A DNA stretch of 11,549 bases from DASTRU01 sp035761045 (GCA_035761045.1 DASTRU010000120.1:1-11549); one strand, 5' to 3'; positions 1-6,806 are shown, counted from the stretch's first letter. Translations and numbers: made by a program. The notes: generated by a model not told the origin, from the sequence alone.

Positions 1-34
1 ACTCTCGTATTTTTCCGGTAATCCACCCGTCGTA

Positions 35-1234
35 ATGCAATCTTCCGCTCGGACCTCAATCCCTAATGCAGCAAAGCACTCGAACTCATCGCAAGACGAG
101 TTCAAGCCGGCTGCGGGCTCCGCTTCTTCGCCCGCCGGCGCCGCGAAATCGCGACGCGCCTTCCTGGCTGGCTCCGTCGTTACGACGGCCATGGCTCCGG
201 CGGTGGTGGTCGCTCAATCGCCGATCACCTTGCGATTTCAAAGCACCTGGCCGACCAAGGATATTTTTCATGAGCTCGCGCTCGACTTCGCCAAGAAGCT
301 CAACGAGATGTCGGGCGGTCGGTTGCGCATCGAGATGCTGCCGTCGGGCGCCGTCGCCAAGCCATTCGACGTGCTTGATGCCGTCCATCGTGGCCTCATC
401 GATGGCGGTCATGGTGTAAGCGCGTATTGGTATCCCAAGAACAGCGCGTTTTCCTTATTTGGAACGGGTCCGGCGGTTGGCCTTGACGGCAACATGCTGC
501 TTGCGTGGATGGAGTACGGCGGCGGTCGCCGCTTCTACGACTCGCTCTTGCACGACACCCTTAAGCTCAACGTCGAAGGTTTTTTATACGGGCCGCTCGG
601 GCCGCAACCGTTTGGTTGGTTTAGAAAGCCCATCGCCAAGGTCGAGGATTTACGCGGACTGAAGTACCGCACCATCGGCCTTGCCGCCGACATGATGCGG
701 GAGCTAGGTGCCGTACCCAGCCGATTGGCCGGCCAAGAAATCGTGCAAGCGCTCGATCGCGAATTAGTCGACGCGGCGGAGTTCAACAACCCATCGTCGG
801 ATCGCGCCTTAGGTTTTCCCGAGGTGGTCAAGCTTTGTTATTTGCAGAGCTACCACCAAGCAAGCGAGGTCTTCGAGGTGTTGGTGAACAAGCGCCGCTA
901 CGAATCGCTGCCCGCGTCGCTGCGTCCGTTGTTTCGACTGGCCGCGCATGCGGCGAGCGCGGACTTGAGTTGGAAAACCGCCGATCGTTACGCGCAGGAC
1001 TTTCACGACATGCGTACGCGCATGGGCGTGAAGTTTGTTCGCACGCCCGAAGAAATTTTGCGCGCGCAGCTGGTGGCGTGGAAGCGCGTCGTGCAAATCA
1101 AGTCGGCCGAGAACCCGTTGTTCGCGGAGATCGTGCGTTCACAACAAGAGTTCGCTCGGCGCGCGATGGGCTATCAAATCGAGGCCACCGTATCGCAGCA
1201 CACGGCCTATGAGTTTTGGTACGGACGTCGATAA
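35..1234 (+). CDS. TRAP transporter solute-binding protein, DctP family (FcbT1/TakP-like), Tat-exported
   Basis: Periplasmic binding component of a tripartite ATP-independent periplasmic (TRAP) transporter, which captures an organic acid and hands it to a membrane permease. A Tat signal is visible: SRRAFL with the arginine pair at residues 40-41, a hydrophobic stretch, and a likely cleavage after A60. The mature part has the family hallmarks SGGRLRIE (93-100), GPQPFGWF (189-196), the GLKYRTIG segment whose R212 is in the position of the carboxylate-binding arginine, and QEIVQALDRELVDAAEF (234-250). Overall the pattern is closest to the 2-oxoacid/chloroaromatic-acid subgroup. The substrate cannot be read from sequence. 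No DctQ or DctM membrane subunit lies in the window. The ATG has no evident ribosome binding site, and the frame stays open to the left edge, so the true start could be further upstream. The 39 residues before the arginine pair are long for a Tat leader. Confidence 0.87.
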   Translation: MQSSARTSIPNAAKHSNSSQDEFKPAAGSASSPAGAAKSRRAFLAGSVVTTAMAPAVVVAQSPITLRFQSTWPTKDIFHELALDFAKKLNEMSGGRLRIEMLPSGAVAKPFDVLDAVHRGLIDGGHGVSAYWYPKNSAFSLFGTGPAVGLDGNMLLAWMEYGGGRRFYDSLLHDTLKLNVEGFLYGPLGPQPFGWFRKPIAKVEDLRGLKYRTIGLAADMMRELGAVPSRLAGQEIVQALDRELVDAAEFNNPSSDRALGFPEVVKLCYLQSYHQASEVFEVLVNKRRYESLPASLRPLFRLAAHAASADLSWKTADRYAQDFHDMRTRMGVKFVRTPEEILRAQLVAWKRVVQIKSAENPLFAEIVRSQQEFARRAMGYQIEATVSQHTAYEFWYGRR

Positions 1235-1251
1235 CACTTTGGAGCATGCCC

Positions 1252-2220
1252 ATGACATCTACCGTCGTCGTCACCCGAAAAATTTTCGAGCAGTCGCTCG
1301 CACGCCTTGCTCCTAAATTTCGAGTGATCGCCAATCAAGACGATGTATCGCTCGACGCGACGGAGCTGCACGCGCGCGTCAAGGACGCGGACGCGATATT
1401 GAGCACGACGACGGATCGTATCGATGCGGCGTTGCTAGACGCGGCGCCTAAGTTACGCGCCGTATGCAACATCGCGGTGGGCTACAACAATATCGACGTG
1501 GCCGCCTGTACCCAACGTGGCATCGTCGTCACCAACACGCCCGATGTATTAACCGAGACCACGGCCGACTTAGGTTTTGCCTTGCTGCTCGCCACCGCGC
1601 GTCGTATCACCGAAAGCGAGGCGTGGTTGCGCGCCGGCCAGTGGAAGCGCTGGGAGCTCGATCAAATGCTCGGCCTTGACGTGCATGGCACGACCTTGGG
1701 CATCTTGGGCATGGGTCGTATTGGCGGCGCGATCGCGCGTCGCGCCAGCGGCTTCGATATGCGCGTGATCTATCACAATCGAAGCCGTTCGGACCAGGAG
1801 TGTGGCGCGCATTGGGTCGATAAAACGACCTTGCTGCGCGAAAGCGACCATCTCGTCCTCGTGTTGCCATACTCGCAGCAAACACATCACATCATCGGCG
1901 CGGCCGAGCTTTCGCTCATGAAACCCACGGCCACGCTCATCAACATCGCGCGCGGAGGAATCGTGGACGACGCGGCGCTCGTGCACGCCTTGAAGAACAA
2001 GCAGATCGCCGCCGCCGGCCTTGACGTATTCGAGAACGAACCCGCGTTGCATCCAGGTCTGCTCGAATGCCAAAACGTTGTGCTCACGCCGCACATCGGG
2101 AGCGCATCGCGCGCCACGCGAATGGCGATGGCTAATCTCGCGATCGATAACTTACGTGCCGTACTGGATGGGCAGCGTCCTACCACGCCCGTGAATCCAG
2201 AGGTGCTTGGCAAGCCTTAA
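1252..2220 (+). CDS. D-2-hydroxyacid dehydrogenase (glyoxylate/hydroxypyruvate reductase-like)
   Basis: NAD(P)H-dependent cytoplasmic oxidoreductase of the D-isomer-specific 2-hydroxyacid dehydrogenase family; likely activities are glyoxylate, hydroxypyruvate or 2-ketogluconate reduction. The 322 residues fit the family. Visible are the nucleotide-binding GMGRIG (153-158), catalytic R234 in NIARGG, E263 in DVFENEP and H281 in TPHIGS. The second beta strand of the Rossmann fold is followed by NRSR (176-179); arginines there usually indicate NADPH preference. I chose the ATG at 1252 because GGAG at 1241-1244 sits seven bases upstream. ATG 1246 and TTG 1216 are in frame, but 1246 is too close to that site and 1216 would overlap the previous gene. 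It starts 17 bases after the transporter gene, suggesting co-transcription, so the imported acid and this enzyme may share a pathway (inference). Confidence 0.9.
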   Translation: MTSTVVVTRKIFEQSLARLAPKFRVIANQDDVSLDATELHARVKDADAILSTTTDRIDAALLDAAPKLRAVCNIAVGYNNIDVAACTQRGIVVTNTPDVLTETTADLGFALLLATARRITESEAWLRAGQWKRWELDQMLGLDVHGTTLGILGMGRIGGAIARRASGFDMRVIYHNRSRSDQECGAHWVDKTTLLRESDHLVLVLPYSQQTHHIIGAAELSLMKPTATLINIARGGIVDDAALVHALKNKQIAAAGLDVFENEPALHPGLLECQNVVLTPHIGSASRATRMAMANLAIDNLRAVLDGQRPTTPVNPEVLGKP

Positions 2221-2235
2221 TGCATAGGAAGTCAC

Positions 2236-2526
2236 GTGGCCCGAATCACGATCACACGACCGCATCGGCTCGCGGTCGAACGCGCGCGACAAGCCGCTCA
2301 AGCCGCCGCCGACAAGCTCGCGGAGGATTACGGCATGTCGAGTGCGTGGCGCGGCGATACGTTGTGTTTTGAACGATCGGGAGTGAAGGGCGCGATGACG
2401 GTGACTGCTCAGCACATCGCCGTCAACGTGGAACTCGGCTTGATGCTTACGCCGTTGAAATCGACCATTGAGAGCAGGCTCACTCATCAACTCGATCAGT
2501 GGTTGGCTCAATCATCGCCGGCGTAG
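2236..2526 (+). CDS. Putative polyhydroxyalkanoic acid system family protein
   Basis: A 96-residue protein resembling the PHA_gran_rgn family (putative polyhydroxyalkanoic acid system protein), short proteins of unproven biochemical role found in Proteobacteria. Family-like features are the N-terminal ITITRPH motif, an alanine-rich helix (about residues 13-31), the WRGDTLCFERSGVKGAM segment in the middle, and an LGLMLTPLKSTIES segment leading into the C-terminal helix. There is no signal peptide or membrane segment, so it is probably cytoplasmic. The start is GTG at 2236, supported by AGGAA at 2226-2230, 15 bases after the dehydrogenase stop, so it is probably the last gene of the same transcript. 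No phasin or PHA synthase gene is nearby. Assignment is from motif memory and function is only inferred from the family name. Confidence 0.75.
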   Translation: MARITITRPHRLAVERARQAAQAAADKLAEDYGMSSAWRGDTLCFERSGVKGAMTVTAQHIAVNVELGLMLTPLKSTIESRLTHQLDQWLAQSSPA

Positions 2527-2555
2527 TAACAAGTACGCGCGACGATGAGCATTCA

Positions 2556-3155
2556 TTATTTAATCGCGCTCTCGTTTTCCAACATCGATCGCGGTTCGGC
2601 CGGCTGCCGCGCTAGCCAGTCCACCAAGGCCAGCGGATCCGTTTCGACGTGAAGCAATGTGCGAACCCAAGGCTGCACTAAGCCACGATCGGTCGCGTGA
2701 TCAAGAAACGCCAATAACGGCGCGTAGTACTGATTCACGTCGAGAATTGCGATTGGCTTGTCGTGGTATCCGATCTGCCGCCATGTGAAGACCTCGAAAA
2801 GCTCTTCCATGGTGCCAATACCACCAGGCGCAGCCACGAAGGCATCGGCACGTTGGCCCATCAGCGCTTTGCGCTCGTGCATCGTGCCAACGATGATGAG
2901 TTCATCCATGCCACGGTGCCCAAGCTCACGCTCGACGAGTTTCTCCGGAATGATGCCAACGCTACGGCCTCCAGCCGCCACCATCGCGTCTGCGGCCACG
3001 CCCATCAAACCAACGCTTCCGCCGCCGGTAATAAGTTGGATGTCACGCGCCGCAAGTCCGTTGACGAAAGTGTTCACCGCTTTAGCGAATGCGGGATCAC
3101 GTCCTGGCGCCGCTCCGCAAAATAAACAAACAGATTTAACGAGCGATTCACCCAT
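2556..3155 (-). CDS. LOG family protein (TIGR00730-type nucleoside 5'-monophosphate phosphoribohydrolase)
   Basis: Cytoplasmic Rossmann-fold protein of the LOG/TIGR00730 family. Characterised members cleave cytokinin riboside 5'-monophosphates or other nucleoside monophosphates to the free base and ribose 5-phosphate. The 199 residues fit the group. Diagnostic motifs are VCLFCGAAPG near the N-terminus, ITGGGSVGLMG (42-52), the MHERK motif (92-96) and PGGIGTMEE (110-118), the family's phosphate-binding and catalytic signature. The ATG at 3155 is well supported by GGAGG on the minus strand (3166-3170), ten bases upstream. It is convergent with the PHA-family gene, only 29 bases apart, and divergent from the effector-binding gene. 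In bacteria the physiological substrate is usually unknown, so no cytokinin role should be assumed. Confidence 0.88.
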   Translation of the reverse strand: MGESLVKSVCLFCGAAPGRDPAFAKAVNTFVNGLAARDIQLITGGGSVGLMGVAADAMVAAGGRSVGIIPEKLVERELGHRGMDELIIVGTMHERKALMGQRADAFVAAPGGIGTMEELFEVFTWRQIGYHDKPIAILDVNQYYAPLLAFLDHATDRGLVQPWVRTLLHVETDPLALVDWLARQPAEPRSMLENESAIK

Positions 3156-3197
3156 GCGATTCTTGCCTCCGTCGTTGTTATGAACGCCATTAGTGAC

Positions 3198-3224
3198 GTT
3201 GCGGCGAACAAATCAATTTGCAAC
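3198..3224. repeat. Nested inverted repeats in the LOG/effector-binding intergenic region
   Basis: GTTGC (3198-3202) is repeated inverted as GCAAC (3220-3224), and inside it CAAAT (3209-3213) is mirrored by ATTTG (3216-3220) around a two-base centre. The site lies midway between two divergent starts, where an operator could act on both. Arms are short, so chance is possible; no regulator can be named. Confidence 0.35.
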
Positions 3225-3253
3225 GAAGCCAAGGCGTGAGAACTTAATGATCA

Positions 3254-3275
3254 AGTGCTTTGTTAGGATAGCACT
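3254..3275. repeat. Inverted repeat AGTGCT-N10-AGCACT followed by six T
   Basis: AGTGCT (3254-3259) and AGCACT (3270-3275) form a perfect six-base inverted repeat around a ten-base loop containing TAGGAT, a possible -10 element. T6 follows at 3279-3284, just before the ribosome binding site of the effector-binding gene. It could be an operator straddling the promoter or a weak attenuator-type hairpin in the leader. No good -35 element was found. Confidence 0.4.
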
Positions 3276-3296
3276 CGCTTTTTTGAGGTCGATCCC

Positions 3297-3815
3297 ATGC
3301 GTGCACCGCAACTCGTGACTTATGCAGGCTTTATTGCCTACGGCATCACGGTTCGCACATCCAACGACATTGAGTTAGATCCACAACAAGCGCAACGCCG
3401 ACAGATTTGGCGTCGCTTTTATGACGAAGGTCTGCCTGCTCGTCTTGCGGCTAACTCACAAAACGGCCGGGTAGTGGGTGTTTATACGGATTACGAAAAC
3501 GCGGCACGTGGTGCGTACACCATTACGGTCGGCGTCGAAATTCTTCGTGCCGATACCGCCGATACTGGTCTTCATGTTGCTCAAGTGTCACCCGGAGAAT
3601 ATTTGCGCTTCTCCGCTTATGGCATGGGCCCCGATGCGCTGGTCGCCGCATGGTCAGAGGTGTGGGATTTTTTCAACAAGAACGAACACCCGCTCGCGCG
3701 TCGCTACGAACGCGCCTTTACCGCTGATTTCGAGCGTTATGGCGATCCGGAGCGGATCAGCATTTTCGTCGCCGTAAAACGAAAGCTCGGTGCGGGAAGC
3801 TCACCTCACGACTAA
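3297..3815 (+). CDS. Stand-alone GyrI-like/YdeE effector-binding domain protein
   Basis: A 172-residue protein resembling the AraC effector-binding/GyrI-like fold in the version related to E. coli YdeE and integron Cass2. It consists of this single domain, without the helix-turn-helix that full regulators carry. The visible pattern is VYTDYENAARGAYTITVGVEI (about 62-82, with conserved acidic and aromatic residues), then PGEYLRFSAYG (99-109), WSEVWDFF (119-126) and the C-terminal YERAFTADFERYGDPERISIFVAV. Such proteins bind or sequester small, often cationic or aromatic ligands, but no ligand can be assigned here. ATG 3297 has GAGG at 3285-3288, eight bases upstream. It is divergent from the LOG gene across about 140 bases with inverted repeats. 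Its TAA overlaps the stop codon of convergent lexA by four bases. Confidence 0.77.
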   Translation: MRAPQLVTYAGFIAYGITVRTSNDIELDPQQAQRRQIWRRFYDEGLPARLAANSQNGRVVGVYTDYENAARGAYTITVGVEILRADTADTGLHVAQVSPGEYLRFSAYGMGPDALVAAWSEVWDFFNKNEHPLARRYERAFTADFERYGDPERISIFVAVKRKLGAGSSPHD

Positions 3816-4465
3816 TGCATGCCGACGCGCAGCAGTCCGACGGCGAGCCCTTCAACACTAAATTCATCGCTGCGACTATCGACCTCGATCGTGTCGAAAT
3901 CCGGATTTTCCGGGAGCAGTTCAATGGTGTGACCACGCTTGCGATATCGCTTTACCGTGACTTCGTCCCCCAATCGCGCCACGATGATTTGGCCGTTGCG
4001 CGCTTCGGCTCGACGTTGCACGGCAAGTAAATCGCCATCGACGATCCCCGCGTCGCGCATGCTCATGCCGCGAACCTTCAGCAAGTAATCCGGACGCGCT
4101 GAAAACAACGCGGGGTCCACCGAGTACTGCGCCTCGACATGCTCGGCGGCCAATATCGGACTTCCTGCTGCTACACGACCGATCAAAGGCAGGGCCAGCG
4201 GTAACGTGAGTTGAGCAAACCCCTCGGAGGGAAACCCCAATTGCTCTGGCGTTGATTTCAATCGAATGCCTCTGGACGTGCCCGGCGACAATTCGATCAC
4301 GCCCTTGCGCGCCAGCGCTTGTAAATGATCTTCCGCAGCGTTGACCGATTTAAACCCAAGCGCTTGCGCGATCTCCGCGCGGGTGGGCGGAAAGCCGGAA
4401 GTGCGAATCGAGTGTTCGATGAGATCTACGATTTGTTGTTGGCGCGCGGTGAGCTTGGGCAGCAT
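3812..4465 (-). CDS. lexA: SOS regulon repressor LexA
   Basis: Transcriptional repressor of the SOS DNA-damage response, which self-cleaves when RecA-ssDNA filaments form and so releases its target genes. The 217 residues are slightly longer than the E. coli protein (202). The N-terminal winged helix-turn-helix (LTARQQQIVDLI, then FPPTRAEIAQALGFKSVNAAEDHL, about 5-48) has a recognition helix very close to E. coli LexA, predicting the same CTGT-type operator. The cleavage bond is A100-G101 in RVAAGSP. The serine-lysine dyad is S135 (GMSM) and K172 (TVKRY). ATG 4465 has AGGAGG on the minus strand (4471-4476), five bases upstream. A matching LexA box about 46 bases upstream indicates autorepression. 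Its stop overlaps that of the convergent gene, leaving no room for a terminator between them. Confidence 0.97.
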   Translation of the reverse strand: MLPKLTARQQQIVDLIEHSIRTSGFPPTRAEIAQALGFKSVNAAEDHLQALARKGVIELSPGTSRGIRLKSTPEQLGFPSEGFAQLTLPLALPLIGRVAAGSPILAAEHVEAQYSVDPALFSARPDYLLKVRGMSMRDAGIVDGDLLAVQRRAEARNGQIIVARLGDEVTVKRYRKRGHTIELLPENPDFDTIEVDSRSDEFSVEGLAVGLLRVGMH

Positions 4466-4510
4466 GTTGCCCTCCTAGGACAACCACAAGGATTGAATGG
4501 CCTGAGATAC

Positions 4511-4530
4511 AACTGATATTTTATACAGTA
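4511..4530 (-). promoter_or_regulatory. LexA operator (SOS box) of lexA
   Basis: The 16-base core at 4513-4528 reads CTGATATTTTATACAG, matching the gammaproteobacterial/betaproteobacterial CTG-N10-CAG SOS box with AT-rich centre; the flanking AGTA on one side also fits the E. coli consensus. One half (ACAG) is perfect and the other has one change (CTGA for CTGT). It lies about 46 bases upstream of the lexA start, adjoining a TATAAT element, so bound LexA would block its own promoter. Confidence 0.85.
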
Positions 4531-4535
4531 TTATA
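4530..4535 (-). promoter_or_regulatory. Candidate -10 element of lexA
   Basis: On the minus strand this reads TATAAT and abuts the LexA box. The nearest -35-like hexamer is TTGCCT (4550-4555), which gives a spacer of only 14 bases. The promoter may therefore use a different -35 or an offset -10 such as TAATAC. Start site not established. Confidence 0.45.
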
Positions 4536-4538
4536 TTT

Positions 4539-4556
4539 CTTGCCATATTAGGCAAG
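4539..4556. repeat. Perfect palindrome CTTGCC-N6-GGCAAG beside the lexA promoter
   Basis: CTTGCC (4539-4544) and GGCAAG (4551-4556) are exact inverted copies around ATATTA. The element covers the likely -35 region of lexA on the minus strand and lies upstream of the tRNA-Leu/tig unit on the plus strand. It does not match a LexA box. The 18-base symmetric layout resembles a dimeric repressor operator; the binding protein is unknown. Confidence 0.5.
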
Positions 4557-4583
4557 TTTCTATGCCAACAATCGCCGTGCGCG

Positions 4584-4612
4584 CTTAATCGCGAGTTGTG
4601 ATCGGCTAGAAT
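4584..4612 (+). promoter_or_regulatory. Candidate sigma70 promoter for tRNA-Leu and tig
   Basis: TAGAAT at 4607-4612 is a good -10 match, with a poor -35 hexamer CTTAAT at 4584-4589 and a 17-base spacer. This would start transcription near 4618, about 45 bases before the tRNA. The nine-base direct repeat CGCTTAATC at 4582-4590 and 4613-4621 brackets the element, which may be coincidence. Confidence 0.35.
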
Positions 4613-4664
4613 CGCTTAATCCTTCGACGATCGTTGTTAAAGCGATTCGTCGTTTCGTCCCGTC

Positions 4665-4751
4665 GCGCGGGTGGCGAAATTGGTAGACGCACAAGGTTTA
4701 GGTCCTTGCGGTGGCGACACTGTGCAGGTTCGAGTCCTGTCCCGCGCACCA
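4665..4751 (+). tRNA. tRNA-Leu (anticodon UAG)
   Basis: An 87-base class II tRNA. The acceptor GCGCGGG (4665-4671) pairs with CCCGCGC (4741-4747), followed by discriminator A and encoded CCA (4749-4751). The anticodon stem CAAGG/CCTTG encloses loop TTTAGGT with anticodon TAG at 4699-4701, reading CUN leucine codons. The long variable arm expected of tRNA-Leu lies before the GGTTCGAGTCC T-arm. It ends 14 bases before the tig start, so it is very probably co-transcribed with tig and released by processing. Confidence 0.97.
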
Positions 4752-4765
4752 ACTTAATTTTGGCA

Positions 4766-6070
4766 ATGCACATCGAACAAGTCAGCGCACTCGAACGCCG
4801 CGTAAAGATTAGCGTTCCCATGGCCGACGTCGCGAAGGAAGTTGAATCGCGGCTCAAACGTCTTTCGCGTACCGTAAAGATGCAGGGGTTTCGCCCCGGT
4901 AAAGTGCCCTTGAAGCTCGTGGCGCAAAACTACGGGTTCCAAGTACAAAACGATGTCATGACCGAGAAAATCAACTCGGCCGTGAGCAGTGCGATCGAGG
5001 CAAGCCAGCTACGTGTCGCCGGTAGTCCACGCGTCGAAGCTGCCGACCAGCCTGCCGATGCAGGCGACAACGCTGAGTTCTTCGCCACGTTCGAAGTCTT
5101 CCCGGAAGTGAAGTTTGGCGATTGGCAGTCGTTGGAGGTTGAACGTGTCGGTACACCCGTGACCGATGTGGAAATCGATAAGACGGTCGAGATCCTGCGC
5201 AAGCAGCGCCAAACATTCGAGCCCGTCGCGCGTGCCGCGCAGCAAGGCGACAAAGTCACCGTTGATTTCGTTGGTCGAATCGACGGTGTGGCTTTTGAAG
5301 GCGGTACCGCGGAAGGGTTTAGTTTCGAAATCGGCGCCAAACAAATGTTGCCGGAGTTCGAGCAGGGCGCCATTGGTCTCGCGGCGGGCGAACAGCGCAC
5401 GTTTCCCTTACCGTTTCCCGAGGACTATCACGGCAAAGACGTCGCGGGCAAGACAGCTGAATTCACGATTACGATGAAGGAAGTCGCTGTCGCCAAGTTG
5501 CCCGAGGTCGACGCTGAATTCGCAAAGCAACTAGGCATTGAAAGCGGCGATACGGCCAAGATGCGCGAGGACATTCGCTCTAATCTCGAGCGTGAAGTCA
5601 CTGGCCGCGTTAAGGCTCGCACTAAGGACAGCGTGATGAACGCGCTGTTGAAAGTGGCTGAATTCGAAGTGCCCAAGTCGTTGGTGGCTCAAGATGTGGA
5701 GCGACTCAAGGAGTTGGCTCGGCAAGACCTAAAGTCGCGAGGCATGAAGACGGGCGACATGCCGTTCCCGGACGATATGTTCACGGCGCAAGCGGAGCGT
5801 CGCGTGCGGCTTGGGCTCGTGCTTAATGAGTTGGTCAAGCAACACGGGCTCAAAGCAACGCCGGAGCAAATTCGCGCACATCTTGAAGATTTCGCGAAGA
5901 GTTATGAAGACCCGGCTGCAGTGTTAGCGTGGTATTACGGTGATCGCAAGCGCTTAGCGGACGTTGAGGCCGTGGTGTTGGAAGAAAACGTTGTCAATTG
6001 GGTATTGGCGAACACCAAGGTGATTGAAAAACCGGTGGCGTTCGACGAACTCATGGGCGCAAGCGCTTAA
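4766..6070 (+). CDS. tig: Trigger factor, ribosome-associated chaperone and peptidyl-prolyl isomerase
   Basis: Binds ribosomal protein L23 at the exit tunnel and shields nascent chains; it also catalyses prolyl cis-trans isomerisation. The 434 residues match the usual length (432 in E. coli). The N-terminal ribosome-binding domain shows GFRPGKVP at 41-48. The FKBP-type isomerase domain spans about 160-245 (GDKVTVDFVGRIDG, then MLPEFEQGAIGL), and the helical chaperone arms follow. I take the ATG at 4766, giving the family-typical MHIEQVSALERRV. The frame is open further upstream, but that stretch is tRNA-Leu. No Shine-Dalgarno sequence is recognisable in the 14 bases between the tRNA and the start. 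It heads the tig-clpP-clpX series, 18 bases before clpP. Confidence 0.96.
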   Translation: MHIEQVSALERRVKISVPMADVAKEVESRLKRLSRTVKMQGFRPGKVPLKLVAQNYGFQVQNDVMTEKINSAVSSAIEASQLRVAGSPRVEAADQPADAGDNAEFFATFEVFPEVKFGDWQSLEVERVGTPVTDVEIDKTVEILRKQRQTFEPVARAAQQGDKVTVDFVGRIDGVAFEGGTAEGFSFEIGAKQMLPEFEQGAIGLAAGEQRTFPLPFPEDYHGKDVAGKTAEFTITMKEVAVAKLPEVDAEFAKQLGIESGDTAKMREDIRSNLEREVTGRVKARTKDSVMNALLKVAEFEVPKSLVAQDVERLKELARQDLKSRGMKTGDMPFPDDMFTAQAERRVRLGLVLNELVKQHGLKATPEQIRAHLEDFAKSYEDPAAVLAWYYGDRKRLADVEAVVLEENVVNWVLANTKVIEKPVAFDELMGASA

Positions 6071-6088
6071 GCGAACGATGGAGCAGGC

Positions 6089-6778
6089 ATGAATTGGAAT
6101 AAACGCTGGGATATCCATAGCCTTACCGACGCGGCTGTCGGCCAAATGCATGCTCAAGGCATGTCGCTCGACACATCTTGGGACCCGAAGGGACTCAACA
6201 TGGTGCCGATAGTGATTGAGCAATCCGGTCGGGGTGAGCGCGCATACGACATTTATTCGCGACTGCTCCGCGAGCGCGTAGTGTTCTTGGTCGGGCCGGT
6301 CAACGACATGACGGCCAATCTCATCGTGGCGCAGATGCTTTTTTTGGAGTCGGAAAATCCCGACAAGGACATTTCGCTTTACATCAATTCGCCTGGCGGA
6401 TCGGTGTATGCCGGCATGGCGATATACGACACGATGCAGTTCATCAAGCCGGATGTATCCACGCTGTGCACCGGATTAGCTGCGAGCATGGGTGCGTTCC
6501 TGTTGGCCGCGGGCACCAAGGGTAAGCGGTTCTCCTTGCCGAATTCGCGCATCATGATTCACCAGCCGCTCGGCGGCGCGCAAGGGCAGGCGGCCGACAT
6601 CGAAATTCAAGCGCGTGAAATTCTTTACCTGCGCGAACGAATCAACCAAATTCTTGCCGATGCCACGGGCAAGAATGTGGAACAGATCGCGAAGGATACG
6701 GATCGCGACAACTTCCTCTCTCCGCAGTCTGCGGTAGAGTACGGGTTGATTGATAAGGTGCTGGTCAAACGCGATTGA
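6089..6778 (+). CDS. clpP: ATP-dependent Clp protease proteolytic subunit ClpP
   Basis: Serine peptidase that forms a double heptameric chamber and degrades proteins fed in by ClpX or ClpA. The catalytic triad is visible: S133 in GLAASMGAF, H158 in IMIHQP and D207 in DTDRDNF, with the same spacing as in E. coli (25 and 49 residues). The conserved VFLVGPV and YINSPGGSV segments are present. From ATG 6089, supported by GGAG at 6080-6083, the protein is 229 residues. That puts 38 residues ahead of the conserved VPIVIEQ, about twice the E. coli leader. Internal ATGs at 6146, 6161 and 6200 are possible alternatives with weaker signals. ClpP is normally matured by self-removal of this leader. It is followed 28 bases later by its partner clpX. 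Confidence 0.97.
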   Translation: MNWNKRWDIHSLTDAAVGQMHAQGMSLDTSWDPKGLNMVPIVIEQSGRGERAYDIYSRLLRERVVFLVGPVNDMTANLIVAQMLFLESENPDKDISLYINSPGGSVYAGMAIYDTMQFIKPDVSTLCTGLAASMGAFLLAAGTKGKRFSLPNSRIMIHQPLGGAQGQAADIEIQAREILYLRERINQILADATGKNVEQIAKDTDRDNFLSPQSAVEYGLIDKVLVKRD

Positions 6779-6806
6779 TTCGTGTGACTCGCGGAGGATG
6801 AGGCGA

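Noticed and set aside
1570..2094. 174-codon minus-strand open frame inside the dehydrogenase
   Set aside because: Shadow of a GC-rich coding region; the plus-strand frame holds all catalytic motifs.
2758..3183. Plus-strand open frames of over 100 codons antisense to the LOG gene
   Set aside because: They mirror a gene with full LOG motifs and show no recognisable family pattern.
4634..4765. In-frame extension of trigger factor upstream through the tRNA-Leu gene
   Set aside because: The stretch is the tRNA itself and promoter-side sequence; family-typical trigger factor begins at the ATG at 4766.
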